Shown here piece by piece: positions 15,388 to 23,376 of a stretch of 64,000 nt of DNA. This stretch comes from Neohoeflea coraliihabitans (lineage in GTDB: Bacteria; Pseudomonadota; Alphaproteobacteria; Rhizobiales; Rhizobiaceae). The DNA lies in the NCBI RefSeq assembly GCF_019334345.1, contig NZ_JAHWQX010000002.1, positions 1-64,000 on the forward strand. Direction: 5' to 3'. The translations under genes were made by a program, and so were the position numbers. A model generated the notes under the pieces. It saw nothing but the letters and a program-made list of their open reading frames with translations, was not told the DNA's origin and searched no databases. Within the stretch, counting starts at the first letter, position 1. The number at the start of each line of letters is the position of its first letter.

Positions 15388-16556
15388 ACGACATCGTTGA
15401 ACAGCAGAACCGCAAGCCGGCCCTTTCGATGGGTGGAACGGTGTCGGCCATCGTGCCGCAGGACATCAATCAGGCGTTCCGGCTCGCCGATGCGATCCAT
15501 CAGGGCGGTATGTCTCCTTATGGCATGGAGACGCCGCAGAAGATCATGATCGCCATGCTGGCTGGCATGGAAGTTGGTCTCCCGCCGATGGCAGCGGTGC
15601 AGTCCGTGGCGGTTATCAATAACCGTCCTTGCATGTGGGGAGATGCGCTGATCGGCGTCGTTCGCAGCAGCAATGTCTGTGAGTACGTCCGAGAGTGGAT
15701 CGATGGCGAAGGCGACGAGATGATCGCCTACTGCGAAACCAAACGGAAAAGCGAGACAGAGCCGGTCAAGCGATCCTTCTCGGTCGACGACGCAAAGCGT
15801 GCCGGGCTGTGGCAGACCGAAGCGCGGGTGCAAAAGCGCGCAAGGGGCGGCGGCACCTACGAGGCGGCCAATGACAGCCCTTGGTACAAGTACCCGAAGC
15901 GGATGCTGGGAATGCGTGCCCGAGCGTGGTGCCTGCGCGATACATATGCGGACATCCTGAAGGGCATGCAGGTCCGCGAGGAAGTCGAAGATTACCCGGA
16001 GCGCCACCGCGGCCCCGACAATGCCCGAGACATCACCCCGACCATCGCCGATCGCCTGCAAGCGGCCTCCAGCGGGCCACAGCAGAGCGGAGACGCGCAA
16101 GAAGGGTTTTCGGCAGGGTTTGCCTTGGAACAGACGGAATCGCTCTCTGTGGACAGCGTAAATGTCGAGACGGGGGAAATCGAGACGGTTGAAGTTGAGG
16201 CCAAGGACGAGCCCCCCGAATCCGAACCCACCGATGATCAGGCAGAGACCAAGGATTCCGAACCAGACGAGCCTCAGGGCATCAACAAGGATCTCCTGAA
16301 AGAGGTGTTTCGGCGCCTTTATGCCTCGGTCGGGGAAGACCCGCAGGTAGTGGTCGATACCGCGAACGGGATGCGGGACCAGATCATGGGCGAGAACGAG
16401 ATCACCCGGAAGAAAGCCAACACGATCAAGACGCAGTGCAAGCTGCTGTGCCTCGGCGACGTGAGTGACTACGACATGATCGAGTATCTGGCCGGGGTGA
16501 TTGGAGTGGAGCCGCAGGATCTCGATACGTCCGGCCGCGTTGGGGCGGGCCAATGA
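15384..16556 (+). CDS. RecT-like single-strand annealing protein
   Basis: A 390-residue protein. I start at the ATG overlapping the HNH stop; an in-frame start 16 codons earlier is less likely. The N-terminal 220 residues match RecT/Bet-type annealing proteins: PQDINQAFRLADAIHQGGMS, then MLAGMEVGLPPMAAVQSVAV and INNRPCMWGDALIGVV, with the later WYKYPKRMLGMRARAW. The rest is an acidic, probably flexible linker and a C-terminal helical part (LKEVFRRLYASVGEDPQ). RecT proteins anneal complementary single strands made by a partner exonuclease; the partner is two genes upstream. Confidence 0.88.
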   Translation: MNDIVEQQNRKPALSMGGTVSAIVPQDINQAFRLADAIHQGGMSPYGMETPQKIMIAMLAGMEVGLPPMAAVQSVAVINNRPCMWGDALIGVVRSSNVCEYVREWIDGEGDEMIAYCETKRKSETEPVKRSFSVDDAKRAGLWQTEARVQKRARGGGTYEAANDSPWYKYPKRMLGMRARAWCLRDTYADILKGMQVREEVEDYPERHRGPDNARDITPTIADRLQAASSGPQQSGDAQEGFSAGFALEQTESLSVDSVNVETGEIETVEVEAKDEPPESEPTDDQAETKDSEPDEPQGINKDLLKEVFRRLYASVGEDPQVVVDTANGMRDQIMGENEITRKKANTIKTQCKLLCLGDVSDYDMIEYLAGVIGVEPQDLDTSGRVGAGQ

Positions 16557-16783
16557 CCCCCCGCCGGATTATCGCCCGGGCGATCAATGCCTGGTGTGCG
16601 CACAGGCTGGCCGTGCGGTGCAGGCGCAACCGGGACCGGCTGGTGAGGATGTGCCCTGAGATCGGCGCCGGGCTGGAGAAGCATGGCAGGGCACGCAAGG
16701 GGCATCGCCCGGTGCGGCCCATCGAGAAGCGGCAGCAAGCGGCGATGAATGCCCTGCTGCAAGCAGAAAATAGGGTGGTGTGA
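16553..16783 (+). CDS. Hypothetical basic phage protein, 76 aa
   Basis: An arginine-rich protein (RRIIARAINAWCAHRLAVRC) with likely nucleic-acid affinity. Start and stop overlap the neighbours. No family recognised. Confidence 0.6.
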   Translation: MTPRRIIARAINAWCAHRLAVRCRRNRDRLVRMCPEIGAGLEKHGRARKGHRPVRPIEKRQQAAMNALLQAENRVV

Positions 16784-17085
16784 TGCCGAAACGCATCCAG
16801 CGGAAACGCACGAAGGGCTGGAAGATGCCCGAAGGCGCGGTCTATGTCGGGCGTCCGACAAAATGGGGCAACCCTTTTGAGGGGGCCAGGGATTACCCGA
16901 GCCGCGAACTCGCGGTGGCGCGGTTCCGCGCTGGCCTCGATGGCTGCGCACACCCCGATAGTTTCATGGGAACGATACTATCCGACGTGAAGGACTTACG
17001 CGGCAAAGACCTCGCCTGCTGGTGCCCGCTCGACCAGCCATGCCATGCGGACGTGCTGCTAGAACTTGCGAACCGGGAGGATTGA
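16783..17085 (+). CDS. DUF4326 protein
   Basis: A 100-residue protein with the DUF4326 signature: TKGWKMPEGAVYVGRPTKWG followed by NPF, then RFRAGLDG and DLACWCPLDQPCHADVLLEL. The family is frequent in phages and actinobacterial and proteobacterial genomes; its function is not known to me, though the C-x-C-P-x(4)-CH pattern suggests a metal or active-site role. The ATG at 16783 overlaps the previous stop; a GTG one codon earlier is an alternative. Confidence 0.85.
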   Translation: MPKRIQRKRTKGWKMPEGAVYVGRPTKWGNPFEGARDYPSRELAVARFRAGLDGCAHPDSFMGTILSDVKDLRGKDLACWCPLDQPCHADVLLELANRED

Positions 17086-17088
17086 CCC

Positions 17089-17511
17089 ATGGCCTTCCGC
17101 ATCGCCCCCGCCGAGCCCGTCGCCTATTCCAAGGCAACAAGGGCTGTTAAGGCAAAGCCCTATCTCGAATGGCTGCACGGTCTGCCCTGTGTCGTTACGG
17201 GGAGAATGGGTGTTGAGGCGGCGCATGTGAGCTTTGCCAATCCCGCTCTGGGGGCGCCGGGCCGCGGCAAGGGCCAAAAAGTCTCGGATCGTTGGGCAGT
17301 GCCGCTGCACCCCGATGAGCACAGGCGCCAGCACGGCATGAACGAACAGGAATACTGGCGATCGGTCGGCATCAACCCGCACATGGTCGGGCTGGTCCTG
17401 TGGGGGCTTTACAGCGAGCGCAAGTCCGACGGGACAGATGCAGCGAAAATGCTGATTGCGTCCGGGCTTGGTCGGGTTGAACCGCTTTTCGAGGAAAGGA
17501 AGAACGCATGA
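17089..17511 (+). CDS. HNH/Ref-like phage nuclease (DUF968-like)
   Basis: A 140-residue protein with LEWLHGLPCVVTGRMGVEAA, then HVSF, and later VPLHPDEHRRQHGMNEQEYW. The C-x(n)-AAH and the HPDEH-x-x-xH pattern match the DUF968/Ref-type HNH nucleases carried by phages. In phage P1, Ref is a RecA-dependent nuclease, so a role in recombination would suit the operon; that is inference. It follows DUF4326 by 3 nt. Confidence 0.75.
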   Translation: MAFRIAPAEPVAYSKATRAVKAKPYLEWLHGLPCVVTGRMGVEAAHVSFANPALGAPGRGKGQKVSDRWAVPLHPDEHRRQHGMNEQEYWRSVGINPHMVGLVLWGLYSERKSDGTDAAKMLIASGLGRVEPLFEERKNA

Positions 17512-17690
17512 GCAATGCACCCGAGTTGCGCGTCTGCCCGAGTTTTGGCGGACACTGCACCTGCAACACCGATCTTTGCCCGGCTCAACAAAGGTTCGTA
17601 GCGCGGGAGGGATGGGGCGATGCACGAACGAAGGCACGCCGCTGGCTGAAAGAGAACGGCTTGGAGAACCCCAATGACAGATCGAGATGA
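17508..17690 (+). CDS. Small cysteine-rich phage protein, 60 aa
   Basis: Starts by 4-nt overlap with the previous gene. Cysteines at CPSFGGHCTCNTDLCP could bind zinc. Followed by a basic helix (ARTKARRWLKENG). No function recognised. Confidence 0.55.
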   Translation: MSNAPELRVCPSFGGHCTCNTDLCPAQQRFVAREGWGDARTKARRWLKENGLENPNDRSR

Positions 17691-17967
17691 AGTTTGGGAC
17701 GCGCTCAAAGCTCACTGCAAAGCAAAATTTGACGCTGACCGCAGTCGCTTTATGCAGGCCGCAATCTCAGGTGATGACGGAGAATGGATTAAACACTCTG
17801 AGTATCATTGGTCGCGAGACCTTGCGGGCCATCGGCTTGACTACTGGCCCTCTCGGAAGAGATTTCAATATCGCGGCAAGGTGAGGCGCGGGGACGTTTA
17901 CGCATTCATGCGCAGGACACACAATGAAGGATGGGGCGGCGGCAACGCACGAGGAGATTCCCAATGA
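17674..17967 (+). CDS. Hypothetical phage protein, 97 aa
   Basis: A small charged protein (MTDRDEVWDALKAHCKAKF) that overlaps the previous gene by 17 nt and the next by 4 nt. No domain recognised. Confidence 0.55.
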   Translation: MTDRDEVWDALKAHCKAKFDADRSRFMQAAISGDDGEWIKHSEYHWSRDLAGHRLDYWPSRKRFQYRGKVRRGDVYAFMRRTHNEGWGGGNARGDSQ

Positions 17968-18341
17968 CAGAGCATGAAGGAAAGAAGGCGCTGGACCGGC
18001 TGTCCTCCTACATCGCTGCGACGGACCCAGGCACTTTCTTCGAAGAAAGAGTTGGAGCTTTCGCCGCCTTGGCCGAAGTTGAAGCCATCGCCGCCTATGT
18101 AGCGGAACTGGAAGCCGAAGTAGCGCGGTGCCATACCCGGTTGGAAGTCGACCATCACTACGTCCTAGGAGATGGCGAGGAACTGCAACGGGTCGAAATT
18201 CCACCGAGCGAGCGCAAGGGCGAGGTCGACGGGATTGAGGCGCGAGACGCGACCATCCACGAGCAGGATAGGCAGATCGACAAACTGCGGGCTTTAATAG
18301 CCGGGCTGGGAACTGCCCAACCCCCGGAGGACAATGGATGA
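17964..18341 (+). CDS. Hypothetical coiled-coil phage protein, 125 aa
   Basis: The start at MTEHEGKKALDR overlaps the previous stop. Residues about 30-60 form a charged helix (AALAEVEAIAAYVAELEAEV), and the C-terminus is helical again (ATIHEQDRQIDKLRALI). A structural or adaptor role is possible; no family recognised. Confidence 0.55.
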   Translation: MTEHEGKKALDRLSSYIAATDPGTFFEERVGAFAALAEVEAIAAYVAELEAEVARCHTRLEVDHHYVLGDGEELQRVEIPPSERKGEVDGIEARDATIHEQDRQIDKLRALIAGLGTAQPPEDNG

Positions 18342-18703
18342 GCGCTCTCAATCACGATGAGCCGATGCCGCTCCGCGAAGCCTGCCGCCGGTTCTTCAAC
18401 AATGCAATCACCCCATCGGCATTGCGCACCGAGGCCCGTAAGGGCAATCTCGAAATCATCCAGATCGCCCGGAAGGATTTTGTGACGGGCAGAGCCATCA
18501 AGGAGATGTTGGAGAGATGTCGAACCCGCGCAAGCCGCCCCGCCTCTGGCAAAGACCGGGCAGAGAACAACTCTATATCAAGGACGGAGGCAAGCGTATC
18601 GCCACAGGATGCGCTCCGGGCGATCCTCAAGCAGAAATCATCCTTGCCGAATACATCGCCAGAAAATACGAGGCACCGCGCGGAGGTCGTGCGCATCAGG
18701 TGA
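18338..18703 (+). CDS. Excisionase-like DNA-binding protein
   Basis: A 121-residue protein whose first 65 residues resemble excisionase/MerR-type winged helices: MPLREACRRFFNNAITPSAL, then RTEARKGNLEIIQIARKDFV. This is the usual place for Xis, directly before the integrase. The C-terminal half overlaps the integrase gene by 187 nt in another frame, so only the first part is certain to be constrained as this protein. Xis bends DNA at the attachment site and directs excision. Confidence 0.7.
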   Translation: MSALNHDEPMPLREACRRFFNNAITPSALRTEARKGNLEIIQIARKDFVTGRAIKEMLERCRTRASRPASGKDRAENNSISRTEASVSPQDALRAILKQKSSLPNTSPENTRHRAEVVRIR

Positions 18704-19545
18704 CGATTGCCGATGTGCTCTTAGTCTACACCAGCGAGCGCGTTGATAGCCTGTCGCGGCCCGGCGAGGCCCGCGCGATGATCATCCGTCTCAACGAATT
18801 CATGGGCGACAAGCCCGTCTCAGAAATCAAGGGGCGGCTGTGCCGCGCCTATGCCAAACACCGAATCTCTGCATCTGGCGCGCGCCGCGATCTGGAAACC
18901 CTGCGCGCCGCCCTGCGCTACTACCACCGCGAATATGGACTGGACGTGCTGCCGGTCGTCACCCTCCCTGACAAATCACTGCCTCGCGAGCGATGGCTGA
19001 CCCGAAAAGAAGTTGCCGCTTTGATCCGCGCGGCCCGTCGCCAGGACAAATGCGAGCATATGGTACGCTTGATCCTGATCGGGCTTTATACCGGAACCCG
19101 CCTTACAGCCATGCTGAACCTGCAATGGATGGCGAACACGGAAGGCGGATGGATCGACCTCGATGCCGGCATTCTCTACCGCAAGGCCACAGGCGAGCGT
19201 GTCGCACACAACAAGCGCAAGACCCCGGTGCGAATACCGCCGCGCCTGATGCGGTTTCTGAAATCTTGGAAGGCCAGCGACAAAGGCCTGCGCCACGTCA
19301 TCCACTTCCGAGGGGCACCCATCGCCAAACCGCACAAAGCGTTTCGCACGGTGCGCAGATCAGCCGGGCTGGGAGAAGATGTTACGCCGCATATTCTGAG
19401 ACATACGCGCGGAACGTGGCTGGCGCAGAAGGGAGTCCCAGCCGGGGAGGCGGCCGCATCGTTGGGCCTGACCGTTGCTGAGTATGAACGCACCTACCTG
19501 CACAATGACCCTGCCTATCAGGAGGGTGCCGCCAATGCGTTTTGA
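18517..19545 (+). CDS. int: Phage tyrosine integrase
   Basis: A 342-residue site-specific recombinase. The catalytic domain shows the first arginine in [12 protein letters not shown] (Arg195), [12 protein letters not shown] (His292, Arg295) and the nucleophile Tyr327 in YERTYLHND. The N-terminal part (about residues 60-150) is a core-binding SAM-like domain with an arm-binding segment before it. It ends 75 bp from the tRNA-Pro 3' end and points towards it, which fits integration into that tRNA. All catalytic positions are present, so the enzyme looks active. Confidence 0.95.
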   Translation: MSNPRKPPRLWQRPGREQLYIKDGGKRIATGCAPGDPQAEIILAEYIARKYEAPRGGRAHQVTIADVLLVYTSERVDSLSRPGEARAMIIRLNEFMGDKPVSEIKGRLCRAYAKHRISASGARRDLETLRAALRYYHREYGLDVLPVVTLPDKSLPRERWLTRKEVAALIRAARRQDKCEHMVRLILIGLYTGTRLTAMLNLQWMANTEGGWIDLDAGILYRKATGERVAHNKRKTPVRIPPRLMRFLKSWKASDKGLRHVIHFRGAPIAKPHKAFRTVRRSAGLGEDVTPHILRHTRGTWLAQKGVPAGEAAASLGLTVAEYERTYLHNDPAYQEGAANAF

Positions 19546-19620
19546 ACCCCAACCCGTCCCCAACCCGTACCAGACAGGGAAGAGGGTGAAGGGAAAAAGG
19601 GTTTAAGTCTTTGAAAAGGC

Positions 19621-19697
19621 TGGTCGGAGCGAGAGGATTTGAACCTCCGACCCCCTCGTCCCGAACGAGGTGCGCTACCAGGCTGCGCTACGCTCCG
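19621..19697 (-). tRNA. tRNA-Pro(CGG), probable phage attachment site
   Basis: The minus strand folds as a complete tRNA of 77 nt: acceptor stem CGGAGCG/CGCTCCG, anticodon stem CCTCG/CGAGG around the loop TTCGGGA (anticodon CGG), T-loop GGTTCAAATCC and an encoded CCA end. Its 3' end faces the integrase. In tRNA-targeting phages the core usually lies in this 3' half, and integration rebuilds the tRNA; a copy of the 3' part should mark the other end of the element. Confidence 0.95.
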
Positions 19698-20199
19698 ATC
19701 CAGCGGCGGCTATATAGCCCCGCTGGCGCCCGGCAGCAAGCCCCGTTCGCGCATTTGTCGCCGACGCTCCGGCGGATCGGAGAGGGCATTTTTTCCCGCG
19801 CCGGATAAAGCGGCGCCGGCGGGAGGTCCGATCTGATCACGCAACTGTGCTCTGGCGATCAAGCCGGCGTGTACGAAACGGCCGGTTTCGTGATCGGCGG
19901 CGCTGCTTCTCACGCCGCCTCACGTGGCATGTGATCGGACAAGCCATTGAAATTGCTCGCGTTCCAGAACCCTATTTGTCGGCACCCGCATTTTCAATGC
20001 CACAAAAACGTTAGCCGGCCACACATTATCGTGGTTTGAAACGCGCCTTTTTCGGGCGCATCTCTTCGTCATCGAACACGGGCCAAGCGGCTCGGACGAT
20101 CAGGGAACGAAAGAAGTTTTCCTGCATCTGAAACTTAAAGAACCGACGGCCCGTAACACCACAAGAGGCCAAAACGGTTTCGAACAAAGGAGAGAAAAA
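19698..20199. other. Intergenic stretch of about 500 bp
   Basis: This is host sequence between the tRNA and the first secreted-protein gene. No coding frame is convincing. A short hairpin, GCGCC-TTTTTC-GGGCGC, is near 20044-20059. The last 60 bp must hold the promoter and the AAAGGAGAG ribosome binding site of the next gene. I see no unambiguous -35/-10 pair. Confidence 0.4.
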
Positions 20200-20517
20200 A
20201 TGAACAAGCTGATTATCGCCCTGGGCGTTGCCGCCCTCACCTCCACCGCCGCCTTCGCCGATGGCTCGACGGCACTCGATGCAAATTTCCTGCCGCAGGA
20301 GACCGCCGCCTTCACCACCGCAGCGCCGATGGCTCAGAACAACGAGCAGTCCAACCTGCAGCGTGGCGTGTCGCCGCGGGCCAGCGGTCCGAGCTTCGAC
20401 GGCACGATCGATTACACGGCCACCGCCTCGATCGGTGACGACGCTTCGGTCTCCGGCAATGGCTATGTGCAGCTCTGGACGCAGCCGCGCCTCGGCGATG
20501 GTGTGCGCGCCTACTAA
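20200..20517 (+). CDS. Small secreted protein, paralog A
   Basis: A 105-residue protein with a Sec signal peptide (MNKLIIALGVAALTSTAAFA, cleavage before DGST). The mature part begins DGSTALDANFLPQETAAF and contains SPRASGPSFDG, IDYTATASIGDD and the ending QPRLGDGVRAY. It has a strong ribosome binding site (AAAGGAGAG). The neighbour paralog is the same length and shares these blocks. I recognise no family; the two are probably periplasmic or surface proteins of Hyphomicrobiales. Confidence 0.8.
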   Translation: MNKLIIALGVAALTSTAAFADGSTALDANFLPQETAAFTTAAPMAQNNEQSNLQRGVSPRASGPSFDGTIDYTATASIGDDASVSGNGYVQLWTQPRLGDGVRAY

Positions 20518-20592
20518 GGGTGCATGCCAAATCGTCCGGCGCAGCGCGCCCCCGACCCCTCAACATCTGAATCATCAAAGAAGGATAAGACC

Positions 20593-20910
20593 ATGAAAAC
20601 TCTCGCAATCGCACTCGGCCTGACCCTGGCCGCCTCGACCGCCGCCCTTGCCGACGGCTCGACCGCCCGTGACGCCGTGTTGCTGCCGCAGGATACTGCA
20701 GCTGTCACCGCGCAGGCGCCGATCGCCGAAACCGGCGTGCCGTCCAACCTGCAGCTCGGCATCTCGCCGCGCGCTTCCGGCCCGAGCTTCGACGGCGGCA
20801 TCGACTACACGGCAACCGCCTCGATCGGCGCAACGGCGGATGTATCCAGCAACGGATATGTCAACCTGTCGCAGCAGCCGCGCCTCGGAGACGGTGTGCG
20901 CGCCTACTAA
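20593..20910 (+). CDS. Small secreted protein, paralog B
   Basis: A 105-residue protein starting at MKTLAIALGLTLAASTAALA, a Sec signal peptide, then DGSTARDAVLLPQDTAAV. It shares SPRASGPSFDGGIDYTATAS and the last 11 residues QPRLGDGVRAY with paralog A, at the same relative positions. The frame is open further upstream, but the AAGGATAAG-type site before 20593 and the paralog alignment fix the start. It lies 75 bp after paralog A, so the pair is a tandem duplication, now diverged in the middle and signal peptide. Confidence 0.8.
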   Translation: MKTLAIALGLTLAASTAALADGSTARDAVLLPQDTAAVTAQAPIAETGVPSNLQLGISPRASGPSFDGGIDYTATASIGATADVSSNGYVNLSQQPRLGDGVRAY

Positions 20911-21257
20911 CCCAGCCGAACTCCTCATGGGCCGTCCGGCCCATCTGCAAGGCCACCATCAGCGGGATGAATGCACAAGGCATCATTCTCTGGTGGTGGC
21001 CGCATCTGTTTTTGGGAGCGGCCATGCGAGGCCGCGTCAGCGCGGCGGCGGCAGCGATCCCGCCCCCGGTCATATTCTCGACATCTACGGCGGCTTTGAT
21101 GCTGGAGGCTGCAGGATCCACTTGAACGGGTGCGGCCTTTCGTTAAGATCACACCCTGTCCCGCCATAACAAGCACAACAGCGGGGGGAACATCGGCAGC
21201 ACTATCGTCAGCCCCGCCTGGTTTTCGTCGCGGCTGCGACCTTGAGGAGCGAACCGC
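20911..21257. other. Intergenic stretch of about 350 bp
   Basis: An 8-bp perfect inverted repeat, ATGGGCCG-TC-CGGCCCAT, lies at 20927-20944 just after paralog B and may end its transcript, although no T-run follows. No coding frame here is supported. The promoter of the BTLCP gene should lie near the right end. Confidence 0.4.
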
Positions 21258-21842
21258 ATGAAGCCAGGCCGTATTCTTATCTCCGCGACACTCGCTGCCG
21301 CGGCTTTTCTCGTTGCGCCGATGGCACAGGCCTCGGTGTGGCTGAAGACCGGGGGGCAAACCTCCCGCCCCTACGGACATGTGCAGTATTGCAGCAAGAA
21401 CAGAAGCGATTGCCGCGCCAGCGCGCGCGCCAAGGATCTGCCGGCGGCGCGGCTGTCGACGCTGCGTTCGGTCAATACGGCCGTCAACCGCGCCATCAAG
21501 CCGGTCTCGGACATCCGCCAGTTCGGCAAGCGCGAGCACTGGACGGCCAATACCAAGGCCGGGGACTGCGAAGATTATGCCCTGGCCAAGCGGCGGGCGC
21601 TGCTGCGCCGCGGTTTTTCCGCCTCGCAGCTGTTGCTGACCATGGCACGGCGGCGCGGCGAACCGCATACGGTGCTGGTGGTGCGCACGCGCGAGGGGGA
21701 TTTCGTCCTCGACAATATGCGCCAGGACGTGCTGCCGGTGAACCGCACCGGACTGGCCTATCTGAAAATGCAGTCGCAGGACAATGCGGCCCGCTGGGTG
21801 CGCGTCACCGGCAAGACTTCGCAGGCTGCCGCGGCGCGCTAA
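21258..21842 (+). CDS. BTLCP-type transglutaminase-like cysteine proteinase
   Basis: A 194-residue exported protein (signal peptide MKPGRILISATLAAAAFLVA, ending near AQA). It matches the bacterial transglutaminase-like cysteine proteinase family: the nucleophile is Cys in KAGDCEDYALAKR (about residue 108), the His is in GEPHTVLVVRT (about 137), and the Asp in FVLDNMRQDV (about 151). Relatives are periplasmic and often accompany adhesin release (LapG) or are of unknown target. No LapD/LapA partner is in the window, so the substrate is open. Confidence 0.85.
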   Translation: MKPGRILISATLAAAAFLVAPMAQASVWLKTGGQTSRPYGHVQYCSKNRSDCRASARAKDLPAARLSTLRSVNTAVNRAIKPVSDIRQFGKREHWTANTKAGDCEDYALAKRRALLRRGFSASQLLLTMARRRGEPHTVLVVRTREGDFVLDNMRQDVLPVNRTGLAYLKMQSQDNAARWVRVTGKTSQAAAAR

Positions 21843-21870
21843 GCCAATTGCCACCGCGAATGCAACACAG

Positions 21871-21902
21871 AAAAAGCCGGGCCTTACGAGACCCGGCTTT
21901 TT
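21871..21902. terminator. Bidirectional rho-independent terminator
   Basis: AAAAAGCCGGG-CCTTACGAGA-CCCGGCTTTTT is a 10-bp stem with A-run and T-run on either side. It sits between the convergent BTLCP and MsrB genes and can end both transcripts. Confidence 0.88.
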
Positions 21903-21935
21903 GATGCAATGTTGTCTTTACGCGGTTCTGGCGGC

Positions 21936-22463
21936 TCAGGCGGCCTGTGGCGCAAAGCGCAGGGCAACACCATTCAGGCAATGGCGCAGGCCGGTGGGCG
22001 CCGGGCCATCGTCAAAGATATGGCCGAAATGGCCGCCGCAGCGACGGCAGTGCACCTCGGTGCGCAGCGCGAACAGGGAGCGGTCGTCCTTGGTGCCGAT
22101 GGCATCGGGCAGCGACTGGTAAAAGCTCGGCCAGCCGGTGCCGCTGTCATATTTCGCTTCCGAGGAATAGACCGGCAGATCGCAGCCGGCGCAATGATAG
22201 ATGCCCGGCTTGTAATTCTTGTCGAGCGGGCTGGAAAAGGCGCGCTCGGTGCCTTCCTCACGCAGGATGCGAAACTCTTCCGCGGTCAGTCGCTGGCGCC
22301 ATTCGGCCTCGCTGAGCGAGATTTCGAAGTCGCCGGCGGTTTCGGCGCGGGCGCGGTGGCCGTCCGGCCGCAGCATGGCGGCAATGCCGACCGTGGCGAC
22401 ACCGGCCATGGTGGCGGCCCCGGCGAGAAGCAGTTTTCTGCGGTTGAATGAGGGGTTCGTCAT
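21936..22463 (-). CDS. msrB: Peptide methionine-R-sulfoxide reductase, Tat-exported
   Basis: A 175-residue protein; the start is set by GAGGAGA 6 nt before the ATG. The N-terminus NRRKLLLAGAATMAGVA is a twin-arginine signal. The rest is MsrB: CAGCDLPVYSSEAKYDSGTG, then WPSFYQSLP, and the C-terminal FALRTEVHCRRCGGHFGHIF with the metal-binding CxxC pairs and the RCGGHFGHVF-type catalytic region. MsrB reduces methionine-R-sulfoxide, here in the periplasm. The resolving Cys pattern is not fully certain from sequence alone. Confidence 0.92.
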   Translation of the reverse strand: MTNPSFNRRKLLLAGAATMAGVATVGIAAMLRPDGHRARAETAGDFEISLSEAEWRQRLTAEEFRILREEGTERAFSSPLDKNYKPGIYHCAGCDLPVYSSEAKYDSGTGWPSFYQSLPDAIGTKDDRSLFALRTEVHCRRCGGHFGHIFDDGPAPTGLRHCLNGVALRFAPQAA

Positions 22464-22634
22464 GAGAATTCTCCTCTTTCTTTCCTGGTAATACCACAGC
22501 GGCGGCATGACAAAACGAAATTGCTCAAATGGGCGTGATGACAGCGTGAGTGCAATCGGCCCCCGCGCATTGGCGCACGGGAGCCGACCGTTGCAGCGGA
22601 TTCTCCGGCGGAGCCGGTTCTCCGTCGGTGCCGA

Positions 22635-23201
22635 TTACATCTTCGGCAGCAGCACCGTGTCGATCACGTGGATCACACCGTTCGACTGGTCGACATCGGC
22701 GATGGTGACGTTGGCAACATTGCCGTTCTCGTCTTCGATCATCACCTTGTCGCCTTCATAGGTGACCTGCAGCTCGCAGCCGCCAACCGTCGTCACAGGG
22801 TGCGTGCCGCCATCATCATCAACCATCTTCATGATGGCCGAGGAATCCGCATCGGCGCCGACCACGTGGCAGGTCAGGACCTTGGTGAGCATGTCCTTGT
22901 TTTCCGGCTTCAGCAGATCTTCGACCGTGCCAGCCGGCAGGGCTTCAAATGCAGCGTTGGTCGGCGCGAAGACGGTGAAGGGGCCTTCGCCGCTCAGCGT
23001 TTCAACCAGACCGGCAGCCTTGACGGCGGCAACCAGGGTGGTGTGGTCCTTCGAGTTGACGGCGTTTTCGACGATGGTCTTGTCGGCGAACATTTCAGCA
23101 CCGCCGACCATCGGGTTCTTGGCGTGGTCGTCGGCCTGGGCGGCAGTCAGGCCAGCGGCGATCACGGCACCGGCGGCGAGTGTGCGAAGCAAAGTCTTCA
23201 T
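22635..23201 (-). CDS. Fasciclin (FAS1) domain secreted protein
   Basis: A 188-residue protein with signal peptide (MKTLLRTLAAGAVIAAGLTA, cleavage near AQA) and one FAS1 domain: IVENAVNSKDHTTLVAAVKA, GPFTVFAPTNAAFEALPAG, then LTCHVVGADADSS and VIHVIDTVLLP. FAS1 proteins are secreted or surface-bound and in bacteria are often linked to stress and to ECF sigma factors of the SigK type, which occurs 2 kb away here. A candidate ECF-like promoter precedes the gene. Confidence 0.92.
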   Translation of the reverse strand: MKTLLRTLAAGAVIAAGLTAAQADDHAKNPMVGGAEMFADKTIVENAVNSKDHTTLVAAVKAAGLVETLSGEGPFTVFAPTNAAFEALPAGTVEDLLKPENKDMLTKVLTCHVVGADADSSAIMKMVDDDGGTHPVTTVGGCELQVTYEGDKVMIEDENGNVANVTIADVDQSNGVIHVIDTVLLPKM

Positions 23202-23289
23202 GTCTGATCCTCCTGGATTGTTGTTCTCGATGGTCGGGCGGGGCCAAACTCATCTCGGCCGCCAGATGGTTCCGGCGGTTGCAGGGAGG

Positions 23290-23318
23290 TAGACGAGGGC
23301 GCGTGCAAAATAGTTTCA
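23290..23318 (-). promoter_or_regulatory. Candidate ECF-type promoter for the fasciclin gene
   Basis: On the minus strand, TGAAAC (23313-23318) and CGTCTA (23290-23295) are separated by 17 bp. This resembles an ECF sigma promoter (-35 GAA-type, -10 CGTC-type), and the predicted start leaves a leader of about 80 nt. The match is by pattern only; the sigma factor's real consensus is unknown. Confidence 0.35.
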
Positions 23319-23376
23319 GCTTTTTTCACCGAGGGCTGAAAGCCCGGAGCGGCGGGGTTGCGGGCGCCCTGCCCTT

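Larger units (their letters stand above)
1..19697. mobile_element. Lambda-like prophage (early half), right end at tRNA-Pro
   Basis: The stretch has the early-region layout of a temperate phage: integrase and excisionase-like genes beside a tRNA, a recombination operon, an S24 repressor divergent from a Cro-like gene, and a leftward replication operon. Genes are small, overlap by 4 nt in many places and mostly have no host metabolic role. The left end of the element, with most head, tail and packaging genes, is outside the window. No transposase is seen. The right boundary is inferred from the integrase lying 75 bp from the tRNA 3' end; the attachment core itself cannot be defined without the other end. 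Confidence 0.9.

Noticed and set aside
15366-16553. A 395-residue leftward open frame
   Set aside because: It is antisense to the RecT-like gene and has no domain; the rightward operon is continuous across it.
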